This document shows, piece after piece, positions 15,094 through 23,887 of a stretch of DNA of 64,000 nucleotides. A program made the translations under genes and the position numbers. The stretch spans positions 1 to 64,000 of the forward strand of contig CAJUSJ010000007.1 in NCBI GenBank assembly GCA_910588865.1, in the 5' to 3' direction. This DNA comes from an uncultured Lachnospiraceae bacterium. GTDB taxonomy: Bacteria > Bacillota > Clostridia > Lachnospirales > Lachnospiraceae. Below the pieces are notes generated by a model. That model saw only the letters and a program-made list of their open reading frames with translations. It was not told the DNA's origin and did no database searches. The first letter of the stretch is position 1, and the number at the start of each line of letters is the position of its first letter.

Positions 15094-15624
15094 TTAATTT
15101 TCCGCGGCTCCTTTCAGAGAGGCGATCCATGTTTCGATGGCCTGAATCAAAATAAACTGTTGCCGCAGGACAGCCAGCCCTGTTTCCGGGATTTCCGGGT
15201 TTTTTTCTTTGACAAAAATGTTTTCTTCCAGATATGTTCGTAAATCCTTTACATTTTCTTCAATGCTGACCAGGCATTCTTTCCGCTTTTCCTCTGGGAG
15301 GCTGTCCAGATTTACGATGACCGCGTTGAAATCCAGGAAAATGTGGATGGGCTTACAGGCAATTTCCATCATAAGCTTCTCGAATTGTTGTTCCCCGGCC
15401 TTGGTTAAAGAGTAGACTGCTTTTTCAGGCATTTTCCCTTCCTTTACCAAGGTTCCCTTCACAAGCCCCTTTTCTTCCAACTGAATAACCTTTTTGTAAA
15501 TGGAAGGGGTACTGATCTTTACCCATCTGGAAATATTGCGGTACTCTACCAGTTTCTGGATGTCGTAGGCGCTTAAGGATTCTTTTTTTAACATCCCCAA
15601 TACGATCAAATCTATGGTTGCCAT
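15094..15624 (-). CDS. PadR-family transcriptional regulator
   Basis: 176 residues. The winged-helix N terminus reads VLGMLKKESLSAYDIQKLVE, then STPSIYKKVIQLEEKGLV and an AVYSLTKAGEQQF wing, as in PadR regulators; the C-terminal half is the usual helical dimerisation region. No effector can be named. It is divergent from the Rpn-type nuclease gene, and the intergenic space contains two inverted repeats (15651-15700) likely to be its own operators. It stands alone, without the transporter that often accompanies PadR genes. Confidence 0.85.
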   Translation of the reverse strand: MATIDLIVLGMLKKESLSAYDIQKLVEYRNISRWVKISTPSIYKKVIQLEEKGLVKGTLVKEGKMPEKAVYSLTKAGEQQFEKLMMEIACKPIHIFLDFNAVIVNLDSLPEEKRKECLVSIEENVKDLRTYLEENIFVKEKNPEIPETGLAVLRQQFILIQAIETWIASLKGAAEN

Positions 15625-15650
15625 GGTTTCTCCTTTTTTGTTTGAGAAAT

Positions 15651-15700
15651 ACTATAAATTATAGTAATATAAGGCTTTGGTAAACACTATAGTTTATACT
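15651..15700. promoter_or_regulatory. Probable PadR operators
   Basis: ACTATAAATTATAGT (15651-15665) is a perfect 15-base inverted repeat; ACTATAGTTTATACT (15686-15700) is an imperfect second copy 35 bases away. They lie 27-76 bases upstream of the padR-like start, consistent with autoregulation. Confidence 0.5.
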
Positions 15701-15895
15701 ACTATGAAACACCTTCTGTCAAGAGAAAGGAACGGTATATGGTCGTGTTTTTTATTGAACAATTCAGCTCTTTTCGATATAATAAACGTAGGTGACCAGG
15801 ATAAAATATTGCTGAGCAAAAGTGGGATAAAAGGCTGTTTCGCGGGCGAGGAAACGCATAAGTACGAAATAGGCAGGATACAGAGGAGGAATAAT

Positions 15896-16936
15896 TTGGG
15901 GGCAAAGGATATCGTGACAAAGGATTACATGAATGACGCAAGGGTCTTCGCGGACGCGTTTAACTATTTGATATTTGACGGGAATCCGGTGATTGACCCA
16001 TCAAAGCTTCATGAGATGGACACCACGGAGATCGGGATGCCTTATGGAGAGGGAAAGACAAGGGTAACGGTACAGAAATTTCGCGACGGATTAAAGTATC
16101 TGACCGCCATGGAGGATGAGAACGGGGCGTATCTTTTATTGGGGATCGAAAACCAGTCGGAGATCCATTACGCTATGGCCGTGAAAAATATGGTCTATGA
16201 CGCGCTGCAATATGCGTCACAGGTGGAAAGGGCGGCGAAATCCCACCGTGAGGAGGCAAAAAAGCAAAAGTCACCGATAGAAGTGACCGGGGGAGATGAG
16301 AAAGCGGATGTCCGTGTGGAGGCGGGAGAGTATTTGAGCGGTTTTTATAAGGGAGACCGCCTTGTGCCGGTGATCACCCTGACGCTCTTATTTAACCCGG
16401 AGCCATGGGACGCCCCGATGAGCATCTATGATATGCTGTCAGTGAGAGACCCGAGAATCTTATCCTTTGTGCCTGACTACCGGATCAATCTGATCGCGCC
16501 GGCCCAGATCAGGGAGGAGGATATGGAGAAATTCCGAAGCAGTCTGAGGGAAGTGATGCTCTATATAAAGTATTCTAAGGACCGGGAACAGCTTGACCGG
16601 ATATTGGAGAGCGACCCCCGATTTCGAAATCTGGATGTGGAGGCGGCGGTGGTGATCAACAGGGTGACAAACTCCGGATTAAAAATCAGCAGAAAGGAGA
16701 AAACGGTAAATATGTGTCAGGCGGTAGCGGATATGAGGAAAAAAGAAAGGCAGGAAGGGCGACGGGAAGGAAGACAGGAAGGAAGACAGGAAGGCGAAAG
16801 AAAGGCGACTGCGAGGATCAACAAACTTAACTCAATATTGATCGCGGCCCAACGGTTTGATGATCTAAAACGGGCTACCAAGGACGTTTCATACCAGAAA
16901 GAGCTTATGGAAGAGCTTCTTGTAGATGAAGAGTAA
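15896..16936 (+). CDS. Rpn-family PD-(D/E)XK nuclease/recombination protein
   Basis: About 346 residues. I chose TTG 15896 because AGAGGAGGA lies at 15883-15891; the frame is open further upstream without a site. The N-terminal region has KDYMNDARVFADAFNYLIF and the nuclease-like LLLGIENQSEIHYAMAVKNM, typical of the Rpn/YhgA-like family, whose members cleave DNA and promote recombination in E. coli. The charged tail carries repeats of the type RQEGRREGRQEG, common in this family. The protein may be a mobile or domesticated element product. A second, different Rpn-like gene is at 37103. Confidence 0.75.
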   Translation: MGAKDIVTKDYMNDARVFADAFNYLIFDGNPVIDPSKLHEMDTTEIGMPYGEGKTRVTVQKFRDGLKYLTAMEDENGAYLLLGIENQSEIHYAMAVKNMVYDALQYASQVERAAKSHREEAKKQKSPIEVTGGDEKADVRVEAGEYLSGFYKGDRLVPVITLTLLFNPEPWDAPMSIYDMLSVRDPRILSFVPDYRINLIAPAQIREEDMEKFRSSLREVMLYIKYSKDREQLDRILESDPRFRNLDVEAAVVINRVTNSGLKISRKEKTVNMCQAVADMRKKERQEGRREGRQEGRQEGERKATARINKLNSILIAAQRFDDLKRATKDVSYQKELMEELLVDEE

Positions 16937-17370
16937 GTTCCTGTGCCGCGTTTTGTGAGACAGATGACCGCGGCATATAGAAACTGAAAAACTATATGCT
17001 CTGTTTAAGTCAACCTGATCCTTGATAGGGGCTTAAAGATCAAGTACAATAGAAGCGATGTTGTGTTATGCGATACCATACACAGACTGTCGGAAAAGTC
17101 TGCCCCGGGACATGGTTTAGGGCTTGCATCTGTAAATAGTTAAATGGGATATTTCTGTTGGGATGATTTCGAAAAAATATGGAAGAATTTCGACGGAATT
17201 AAGAAAACCCAGATAATAAGTGTATAATCCATCGCCATGACGATCCTCGGTGGGAGCTCTATTTCGTGGTTTGGTCTTAACAGGCAGCCTGTCCCGCCAG
17301 GCGGCCTGCCTGGCGGGAAAACATCGTGTTACTGTTCACACGCCCCATGCGGCAACAACGGCGCTAGTTG
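16937..17370. other. Intergenic region with hairpins, no gene
   Basis: No coding frame is supported. TGCCGCG (16944-16950) pairs with CGCGGCA (16969-16975), and GCATATAG (16973-16980) with CTATATGC (16992-16999), plausible alternative hairpins ending the Rpn transcript. CCCGCCAGGC (17293-17302) pairs perfectly with GCCTGGCGGG (17308-17317). Next to it, GTTACTGTTCAC near 17328 matches one end of the 134-bp MITE-like element found at 31676 and 46198, possibly a solo end. Confidence 0.4.
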
Positions 17371-19749
17371 TTACAGCTGGTTGATGGTTTCTGTTACCGC
17401 CATATTCCGCATACGTCTGGACGGGGTGTGGACAGCGGCAAGGATTGCCGCGAAAACAAACACCAAAATCATCAGAATGGACCTTACAGGCAGGGTCCAG
17501 GTAAAGTAAGGGAAGTGGGCGGTTATGAGCTTGTCATATAACAGTTTACTAAGGGGCAGACCTGCCCCCAAGCCCGCGGCGCACCCGGCCAGGGCATAGG
17601 TGGCCGCCTCGGCGGCGATCATCTTGGTAAGCTGCCCGCCATCCATTCCAACGGCCCGCATGGCCCCGTACTGCCTGGTTCTGGCGGATACGCTCATGGA
17701 AATGCTGTTAATGATGTTCAGCGCCGTAATCAAAGCGATAATTGCCAGAAATCCATAGAGGAACAGGCTGAACGCGAACAATGTGCTTTGATCGGCCTCC
17801 TCCCTCCGGTCCAGGAACTGATACCGTCCCCGGGTCAGGTCATGGATGGCCTCCGCTTCTTCATCAGTCCCGTTGGGAGCCATCTGGACACAGACAATGC
17901 TGTATCCGGCCTCTCCCATGAGCCGGCCAAAGGTCTCATGGGAGCAGATCAGGATCACGTCGCCATCGGTTCGTCCGTTGTTGGAAAAAGGATTGTTGGT
18001 CATCATTCCGGCGATCTCCACCGTACTGCCGCCCAGGGTCACCTGATCTCCAACGGTCAGGGGAACGTCTTTGTCCCAGATACACAGCACATGGCCCTGA
18101 TCTTTGTAGACCTTTTTTAAGTCGCCGCCTTTGCGCAGGTCCCCGTCTTTTGGTATCCAGTCCAGCTGGATATCGTCATAGGAGAGAATATCCACCGTAT
18201 TCCGGTCCACTTTCACGCTGAACTCTGCCGGGACAGCGGGGGCGTATTGCCGTCCGAACACATTTTTTACACCAGGCATTTGCCGCAGCAGCCCCGGCAG
18301 GCCGGGATCAATCAATTCCCCGCTTTCCAAAGGCGTAATGTCGATATCCGAGCTGTAAGATTTGGTGGGCAGTATAATGCCCAGCAGATCCACCAGGACG
18401 GAGAAGCAAAGAAACAGGATAATGCTCAGGGCAAAGGAACCGGCCATCAGGAACAGGTTCCTTTTTGATGCTGTCCCGTGGGAAATGCCCAGGGCAATCT
18501 CGATGCTCATTAAACTTGTGTCGGCTCCATGGTTTTTCTGTTCTGCCGCCGCCGCGTTGCCGGACACCGCCGCCGCGGGAGAAACCTTGGCTGCCTTTTT
18601 GGCCGGGGCCCGGGCAGCCAGGAGTACGGTCAAAATGCCAACCACAGCGCCGCTGGCCATTCCAACAGGGCTGACGCCAAAGGTGGCTATTCTCGCGAAT
18701 TCGCCGCCCACAAAGCGGTGCATGATTTCCATCAAAAGCCAGGTAGCCCCTATACCCAGAAGGATTCCGATGGGGATGGCGGTTTTGCACCAGTTCAGCG
18801 CTTCCAGCTCCACAAAATGGATCACCTGTTTTTTGCTCATGCCGATACACCGCATCATGCCGAAGAACTGGGTCCGCTGGGCAATGGAGCTGTTGAGGCT
18901 GCCTGAAATCATCAGCACCCCTGCCAGCAGAACCAGCAGGAAGAACGCGGTCACCAGAGGGTAGATATTTTCTGCCGCAGGGTTTTCACTGGCTCCCATT
19001 GCCGCCAGAAGGATCAGGTGTTCATTGATTCTGGCTTTTGGGAGCTGTTCTTTGATTTCAGAAACAAGGCGTTTCGCGTTGGCCCTGGGGCTGAACTGAA
19101 CATAGTAGACAGGATTTCCCCTGTCCTCATTGGCGGCGAGGATTTCCCGGAAGGTGTCAATATGCAGAAAAGCGCCTACCTGTTGGCCCTTCACCAGCAG
19201 CGCGGTGGTTTCGCCCACACCGCTGTCCGTGGCATAGCGGCTGTTTCCGCTGCGGAAGCCGGTAATCAGCAGGTCGCGGCTTCCGGCGGGAGTGTCCAGG
19301 GCCACATGGTCTCCCACATCAACACCCAGCAGTGTCCTGGCGTTAGGGGTGAGAATGACCTCGCCTCTGTCCAGGCTGGCTCCCTCTGGGAAATAGGTCA
19401 TAATCTCTGTGCGGAAGGGTTCCTCCGCGCCGCCCAGCATTGTCTGGATACCATTGATGGTATAGTCCCGGTCCCCATCAATGTTCGCCATATCAAACCA
19501 GGAGGCAGCGGATACGTCGGGCCGGCGGGCAATAGACTGGGCCTCCTCCTGGGAGATATTTTCCAGATTGATGTGCCAGTTGCCTCCGGTTTCCCTGGCA
19601 TTGGCGGTTTCGGATCGGATAAACAGATCCGCCATACTGAAAATGCCTGTCACCAGAAACACGGCAAAGATAATGCACAGGAGGGTCATGCGGTTCTGCC
19701 GCCGCCTCGTCTTGGCGGAAATTGGGATCAGGCTTAAATAGCTTCTCAT
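17371..19749 (-). CDS. FtsX-type ABC transporter permease
   Basis: About 792 residues. I chose ATG 19749, which overlaps the ATP-binding gene's stop (ATGA); an in-frame GTG lies nine bases earlier. The protein has an N-terminal membrane segment after a basic SAKTRRRQNRM stretch, a large extracellular MacB-like domain, a first FtsX core (TAFFLLVLLAGVLMISGSLN...), a second extracellular domain and a C-terminal FtsX core (NIINSISMSVSARTRQYGAM). This is the double-FtsX layout of Vex/Bce-like exporters, which move or sense antimicrobial peptides or other amphiphiles. It completes an operon with ATPase, kinase and regulator, pointing to a self-sensing resistance module. The substrate is not predictable. 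Confidence 0.9.
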   Translation of the reverse strand: MRSYLSLIPISAKTRRRQNRMTLLCIIFAVFLVTGIFSMADLFIRSETANARETGGNWHINLENISQEEAQSIARRPDVSAASWFDMANIDGDRDYTINGIQTMLGGAEEPFRTEIMTYFPEGASLDRGEVILTPNARTLLGVDVGDHVALDTPAGSRDLLITGFRSGNSRYATDSGVGETTALLVKGQQVGAFLHIDTFREILAANEDRGNPVYYVQFSPRANAKRLVSEIKEQLPKARINEHLILLAAMGASENPAAENIYPLVTAFFLLVLLAGVLMISGSLNSSIAQRTQFFGMMRCIGMSKKQVIHFVELEALNWCKTAIPIGILLGIGATWLLMEIMHRFVGGEFARIATFGVSPVGMASGAVVGILTVLLAARAPAKKAAKVSPAAAVSGNAAAAEQKNHGADTSLMSIEIALGISHGTASKRNLFLMAGSFALSIILFLCFSVLVDLLGIILPTKSYSSDIDITPLESGELIDPGLPGLLRQMPGVKNVFGRQYAPAVPAEFSVKVDRNTVDILSYDDIQLDWIPKDGDLRKGGDLKKVYKDQGHVLCIWDKDVPLTVGDQVTLGGSTVEIAGMMTNNPFSNNGRTDGDVILICSHETFGRLMGEAGYSIVCVQMAPNGTDEEAEAIHDLTRGRYQFLDRREEADQSTLFAFSLFLYGFLAIIALITALNIINSISMSVSARTRQYGAMRAVGMDGGQLTKMIAAEAATYALAGCAAGLGAGLPLSKLLYDKLITAHFPYFTWTLPVRSILMILVFVFAAILAAVHTPSRRMRNMAVTETINQL

Positions 19750-20429
19750 TGCCGGCACCCCCCAAGGTCAGTTAATACGCCGTCAGACACCTGGAATACC
19801 CGGTCCGCCGTGTGGGCTATGGCGGGGTTGTGGGTGATCATGATGACCGTCTGCTGGTACTGCCGGGCGGTTTCCTTCAGCAAGGCCAGAACCTCGCTGC
19901 TGTTTTGAGAATCCAGGTTGCCCGTTGGCTCGTCGGCCAGGACCAGGGAAGGCCGGGTCATCAGCGCCCGCCCGATGGCCACCCGCTGCTGCTGTCCGCC
20001 GGAGAGCTGGCTGGGGAGATGCCCCCGACGCTGTTCCAGGCCCAGGACATGGAGCAGCTCGTCCAGATACCGCTTGTTGGGCCGCTGGCGGTCCAGCAGC
20101 AGGGGGAAGATCATGTTCTGCTCCACCGACAGCTCCGGAATCAGGTTGAATGCCTGGAAGATAAAGCCGATGTTCCTGCGGCGGAAAATGGTGAGAGATT
20201 TTTCTTTCATGGCGAAGATGTCCTTCTCGTTGATATAGACCTTCCCGGAGGTAGGGGTGTCCAGCGCCCCGATCATATTCAGAAGGGTGCTCTTGCCGGA
20301 GCCGGATTCCCCCACAACAGCCACAAATTCTCCTCTGGGCACGGAGAAGCTGACGTCCTTTAAGGCGTGTACCGCTGTTTCACCGCTCCCGTATGTTTTG
20401 CGGATGTGTTCTGCCCGCAACAAGTCCAT
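19746..20429 (-). CDS. ABC transporter ATP-binding protein (LolD/MacB type)
   Basis: 227 residues from ATG 20429, with AAAGGAG ten bases upstream. Walker A GESGSGKST, the signature LSGGQQQRVAIGRAL, Walker B LVLADEPTGNLD and the switch His in MITHNP are all present. It pairs with the FtsX permease encoded immediately downstream, with ATGA overlap, to form an efflux or sensing complex at the inner face of the membrane. Located between the permease and the kinase gene in a four-gene minus-strand operon. Confidence 0.95.
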   Translation of the reverse strand: MDLLRAEHIRKTYGSGETAVHALKDVSFSVPRGEFVAVVGESGSGKSTLLNMIGALDTPTSGKVYINEKDIFAMKEKSLTIFRRRNIGFIFQAFNLIPELSVEQNMIFPLLLDRQRPNKRYLDELLHVLGLEQRRGHLPSQLSGGQQQRVAIGRALMTRPSLVLADEPTGNLDSQNSSEVLALLKETARQYQQTVIMITHNPAIAHTADRVFQVSDGVLTDLGGCRQ

Positions 20430-20504
20430 AAGTTTCACGCTCCTTTCGTGTGGGACTGCAGGAATACAGTAGCACACAAACCTTACTGTCAGATGAATCG
20501 CGGA

Positions 20505-21536
20505 TTACAATTTTGTCATAATCGGAAAATGGATGGTAAAGACCGTTCCCCGTCCCAGCTGGCTGTGAACCTCAATGCTGCCCTGATGGGCTTCAATGAT
20601 GGACTTCGCCAGAGGCAGGCCCAGCCCCACACCCTGGGTATCTTTGGAAAAGCGGCTGCGGTAGAAACGCTTGAAGATATGGTACAGGTCCTCCTGGTGG
20701 ATACCGCTGCCTGTGTCCTCCACCGTGATTTGGGTCAGGCAGGGGGACTGCCGCCACCGGATCAGAATGTGATCCCCCCGGGCTGTGTGGTCCAGGGCGT
20801 TTTTCACAAGATTCCCTATGGCCTCTGTCAGCCATACCCGGTCACAAATAAGAACGCTCTGGTGGTCGCCCTCCAGGTCCATTTCCTTTCCCTCCTGCCG
20901 GGCCCGGAAGAAATACTGCTGTGTTATATGGGCCAGCAGTTCATAGATATTCTCTGGCCCTCTCTCCAGCACAATGGCCCCCGCATCCAGCCGGGCCATT
21001 TTCAAAAGGCTTTGGACCAGGGATTCCATCCGGTCAAGCTCCTGCTCCGTAAGGTCCGCGAACTCCCTGACAGCGGCGGCGTCATCTGCCTCCTGCTGGA
21101 GGATCCCGTTGTAAATGTTCAGCGCGGCAATAGGCGTCCTGAGCTGATGGGAGATGTCGGAAATGGTGTCCCGCAGAAATTCCCTGGCCTGCCGCTCACT
21201 GTCCGTGTGGGCGTCCGCTATGGCTACCAGGGAATTGACCTGGTGGAACAGGTGGCACATGATGCCTTCTTCCTGGCATTCAATGCCGCCCTTTCGTTGG
21301 TCAAGAATATAATTCTCAACCTGGAGCGCGGCATCCTCCAGGGCTTTGTCCCTCATTTTAAGATACCGCCAGCATAGCCCCAAAACAGCCCCGTCCACGC
21401 AGAAAGAGGAAGCGAGAAAAATGGGCAGAGGGTTTTGGGGGGAGAGACTGACCAGGATTGCCGCCAGCGCGGGAAACACGGTCAGGCACAGCAGCAGTCT
21501 GAGAAAAAACACTTTGTGTTCCAGCAAGGGTCTCAT
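20505..21536 (-). CDS. Sensor histidine kinase (VncS-like)
   Basis: 343 residues from ATG 21536, overlapping the response-regulator stop. Two membrane helices with almost no loop lie near residues 10-55, so sensing is probably through the membrane or the ABC partner. The phosphoacceptor motif is DISHQLRTPIAALNIYNGIL; N box GNLVKNALDHT, G1 EDTGSGI and G2 GVGLGLPLAKSI follow. This compact form resembles VncS and other kinases that work with Vex/Bce transporters. Presumably it phosphorylates the regulator encoded just upstream. Confidence 0.93.
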   Translation of the reverse strand: MRPLLEHKVFFLRLLLCLTVFPALAAILVSLSPQNPLPIFLASSFCVDGAVLGLCWRYLKMRDKALEDAALQVENYILDQRKGGIECQEEGIMCHLFHQVNSLVAIADAHTDSERQAREFLRDTISDISHQLRTPIAALNIYNGILQQEADDAAAVREFADLTEQELDRMESLVQSLLKMARLDAGAIVLERGPENIYELLAHITQQYFFRARQEGKEMDLEGDHQSVLICDRVWLTEAIGNLVKNALDHTARGDHILIRWRQSPCLTQITVEDTGSGIHQEDLYHIFKRFYRSRFSKDTQGVGLGLPLAKSIIEAHQGSIEVHSQLGRGTVFTIHFPIMTKL

Positions 21537-22228
21537 TTCGATCGTCCTCCCCCGCTCCACTTATATCCCATGCGGCGGACGGTGACGATCCGGGTCGGAC
21601 TGGCCGGGTCGTCCTCAATTTTGGCCCGCAGACGGCGGATATACACGGCCAGGGTGTTGCCGTCCACAAAGTTTCCGTCCCGGTCCCACAGATTTCCCAT
21701 GATTTGATCAGGGGAGAGAATGATGTCAGGATGCTCCATGAGAAACCGAAGGAGCTTGTACTCCGCCGCTGTCAGTTCCAGGGGCACGCTGTCTTTATAG
21801 GCCCGCCCCTCCAGAAGCCGGAGAGTAATCCCGCTGGAACTTAGCTCTCCGGGAGCCTGGGAAAAATGGCGGCTTCTGCGGATAATGGCATTGATTTTGG
21901 ACATGAGCACCGCCAGCTTGAAAGGCTTCGTGATATAGTCGTCCCCGCCCATGTCCAGACCCATGATGATACTGGTTTCCGCGTCTGACGCGGTTAAAAA
22001 GATAATGGGGACTGAGGAAATTTTTCGTACCTTTTCGCATACCTCAAAGCCAGAGCCATCCGGAAGGGTCACATCCAGAACAAGCAAATCATATTGTCCT
22101 TCCTGCCAGATGCCAAGAGCTTCCTGGACAGTCCGGGCAATGTCCAGATCATATCCCGCTTTTTTAAGGGCAAAGGAAAGACCGTTAATAAGGCTTAAAT
22201 CGTCTTCTAATAGTAGTATTTTGCTCAC
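21533..22228 (-). CDS. OmpR-family response regulator
   Basis: 231 residues from GTG 22228, chosen because GGAGG lies seven bases upstream. The receiver domain begins SKILLLEDDLS with the phosphoacceptor Asp in LLVLDVTLPDGSGF and the Lys in YITKPFKL. The C-terminal winged helix contains LTAAEYKLLRFLMEHPD and the DNA-binding TVRRMGYKW. First gene of the minus-strand RR-HK-ATPase-permease operon; it probably regulates that operon. A promoter is visible at 22272-22300. Confidence 0.95.
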   Translation of the reverse strand: MSKILLLEDDLSLINGLSFALKKAGYDLDIARTVQEALGIWQEGQYDLLVLDVTLPDGSGFEVCEKVRKISSVPIIFLTASDAETSIIMGLDMGGDDYITKPFKLAVLMSKINAIIRRSRHFSQAPGELSSSGITLRLLEGRAYKDSVPLELTAAEYKLLRFLMEHPDIILSPDQIMGNLWDRDGNFVDGNTLAVYIRRLRAKIEDDPASPTRIVTVRRMGYKWSGGGRSK

Positions 22229-22271
22229 GCGAAAACCTCCTTCCCCGCTGTGATTGGCAGATAGCAACCAT

Positions 22272-22300
22272 AGTATAATTCTGAAGACATGATTATGCAA
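22272..22300 (-). promoter_or_regulatory. Promoter of the RR-HK-ABC operon
   Basis: On the minus strand TTGCAT (22295-22300), 17 bases, TATACT (22272-22277), about 44 bases before the GTG start. Confidence 0.6.
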
Positions 22301-22311
22301 GCCGGTTTGGC

Positions 22312-22455
22312 ATGGCAAACATTCTGGTTGTGGAGGACGAAAAGAGCATGCGGCATATTGCCTATGGTGCCGGGAACCGGCAGGATGGAGCGGTGTTTTA
22401 TTTTATCCATTCCCATAACGCCTCCTCCCATATCCCGTTCTCGGCACCCTCATGA
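22312..22455 (+). pseudogene. Response-regulator N-terminal remnant
   Basis: ATG 22312 opens a 47-codon frame beginning MANILVVEDEKSMRHI, the typical first strand and acidic pocket of a receiver domain, and then turns into unrelated sequence. It has no ribosome-binding site and is divergent from the intact regulator. Probably the left end of a lost two-component gene; chance similarity is possible because the match is only about 14 residues. Confidence 0.35.
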
Positions 22456-22489
22456 ATGAAGGGAGGGATGCGGAAAAAACGGGAGTGCT

Positions 22490-23371
22490 TCAATCCGCCA
22501 ATTCCTCCCGCAGCTGCCTGAGAAAAGCGTTGGAGGCCCGGGAGAGAACCTGATATTTTTTCCATATAACGCATAGTCCGGCTTCCAGAGGAGGGGAAAG
22601 GGGCTTAAAACAGAGATTGCTGTCACCGGTTGTATTGATAAGCTTGTCCAGGGCGATGACATATCCGAATCCCTTTTTTACAAACTGCGCGGCATTGTAG
22701 ACCAGGTCATAGGTGGCCACAATGTTCAGTTTGGAAATATCTGCCCGCAGCCAGGAGAACATCTCACTGTTAATTGATGTCTGGTGGGAAATGATCAGAG
22801 GCTTATCCCAAAGGTCTTTGGGGGAGACAGATTCATTTTCCGCCAGGGGGCTGTCTTTTTGCATCAGCACGCCCCAGATATCTTTCATGGGCAGGTGGAT
22901 ATAATCGTACTTGCTGAAATCCGTCTGGCCTACCAGAAGGCCGAAATCGATCAGGCCCTTGTCCAGCTTTTCCATGACCCGTTCCGCGTCACCGCTGTAA
23001 ATGTGGTAATGGATCAGGGGATGTTTTTTCTGGAGATTCTGGGCTGTCTGTGCCAGAAAAGAAATACTTTCTGTTTCTCCGCAGCCGATATAGATTTCCC
23101 CGTTGATATTTTCATGGGAGGAGGTCAGTTCGGCTTTTGTCTTTTCCATCAGGTCAACTAATTCTTCCGCTCGTTTACGCAGCAGCATCCCATCTTCGGT
23201 CAATGTGATCTTTTTACTGCCCCGGATAAACAGCTGTTTCCCAAGCTCTTCTTCCAGGTCTTTCAGCTGTCTGGAAAGAGGGGGCTGGGTCATGCGCAGC
23301 GCCTCGGCGGCCTTTGTGATGCTTTCTTCCCTTGCCACTGCCAGAAAATATTGTAACACTCGAATATCCAA
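22490..23371 (-). CDS. LysR-family transcriptional regulator
   Basis: 293 residues. I chose TTG 23371, which has AGGAGG at seven bases; an upstream in-frame GTG lacks a site. The N terminus LDIRVLQYFLAVAREESITK with AEALRMTQPPLSRQLKDLEE is the LysR helix-turn-helix; the rest is a periplasmic-binding-protein-like effector domain. It is divergent from the small-protein/aldo-keto-reductase/flavoprotein cluster starting at 23639 and is its likely regulator. The effector is unknown. Confidence 0.9.
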   Translation of the reverse strand: MDIRVLQYFLAVAREESITKAAEALRMTQPPLSRQLKDLEEELGKQLFIRGSKKITLTEDGMLLRKRAEELVDLMEKTKAELTSSHENINGEIYIGCGETESISFLAQTAQNLQKKHPLIHYHIYSGDAERVMEKLDKGLIDFGLLVGQTDFSKYDYIHLPMKDIWGVLMQKDSPLAENESVSPKDLWDKPLIISHQTSINSEMFSWLRADISKLNIVATYDLVYNAAQFVKKGFGYVIALDKLINTTGDSNLCFKPLSPPLEAGLCVIWKKYQVLSRASNAFLRQLREELAD

Positions 23372-23571
23372 ACGCGGATCCTCCTGTCTTTTTTCAGGTG
23401 TAGTATATTTCACGCGGTCATATTATGAATTGCGGGTTTTATAAGGATTATAGCAAATGATTAGATACTTTTCAAGTATGGAATGTTATTCTGCATATGT
23501 ATTTGATATTATATGGCCAATGCCTTAAAATAGAATCAGAATAAAGTAATACAACTAGGGAGGCAGCGTTT

Positions 23572-23688
23572 ATGAGAGATAGAAGAGCGTTTTGCGAAGG
23601 GACGTTCCTTGAGGCTTCCAACGGAAAGGGGGATAAACATGTTAGAAATGTCATTGCGGAAGGATCGGGTTATTCAGAATTTATATGA
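23572..23688 (+). CDS. Possible 38-residue upstream peptide
   Basis: ATG 23572 follows GGGAGG by about seven bases and opens 38 codons (MRDRRAFCEGTFLEASNGKG...) ending at 23688, overlapping the start of the next gene out of frame. A peptide overlapping a downstream start can couple or restrain translation. Chance is quite possible; there is no homology argument. Confidence 0.3.
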   Translation: MRDRRAFCEGTFLEASNGKGDKHVRNVIAEGSGYSEFI

Positions 23689-23887
23689 CGCGGGCTGCGA
23701 AGAGGCATTGATTCACAGGTTTATAGAGCTGTGGGAAGGAGAGAAGGAAGAAGCCGGATTAAGGCTTTTGCGGCAGCACCGGAGAGAGCTTTTGGATCAG
23801 ATTCATGACGGACAGATCAAAATCGACAGATTGGATTTTCTCCTTTACAGCATTCGAAAACAGAAAACAGAGGAGGGTTTGATATGA
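23639..23887 (+). CDS. Small conserved-looking charged protein
   Basis: 82 residues from ATG 23639, with GGAAAGGGGG upstream. The product contains KDRVIQNLYDAGCEEALIHR and ELLDQIHDGQIKIDRLDFLL; I recall similar small proteins next to oxidoreductase genes in Lachnospiraceae, but no function. It is predicted helical and cytosolic. The stop overlaps the start of the aldo/keto reductase as ATGA, so they are co-translated. Confidence 0.75.
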   Translation: MLEMSLRKDRVIQNLYDAGCEEALIHRFIELWEGEKEEAGLRLLRQHRRELLDQIHDGQIKIDRLDFLLYSIRKQKTEEGLI

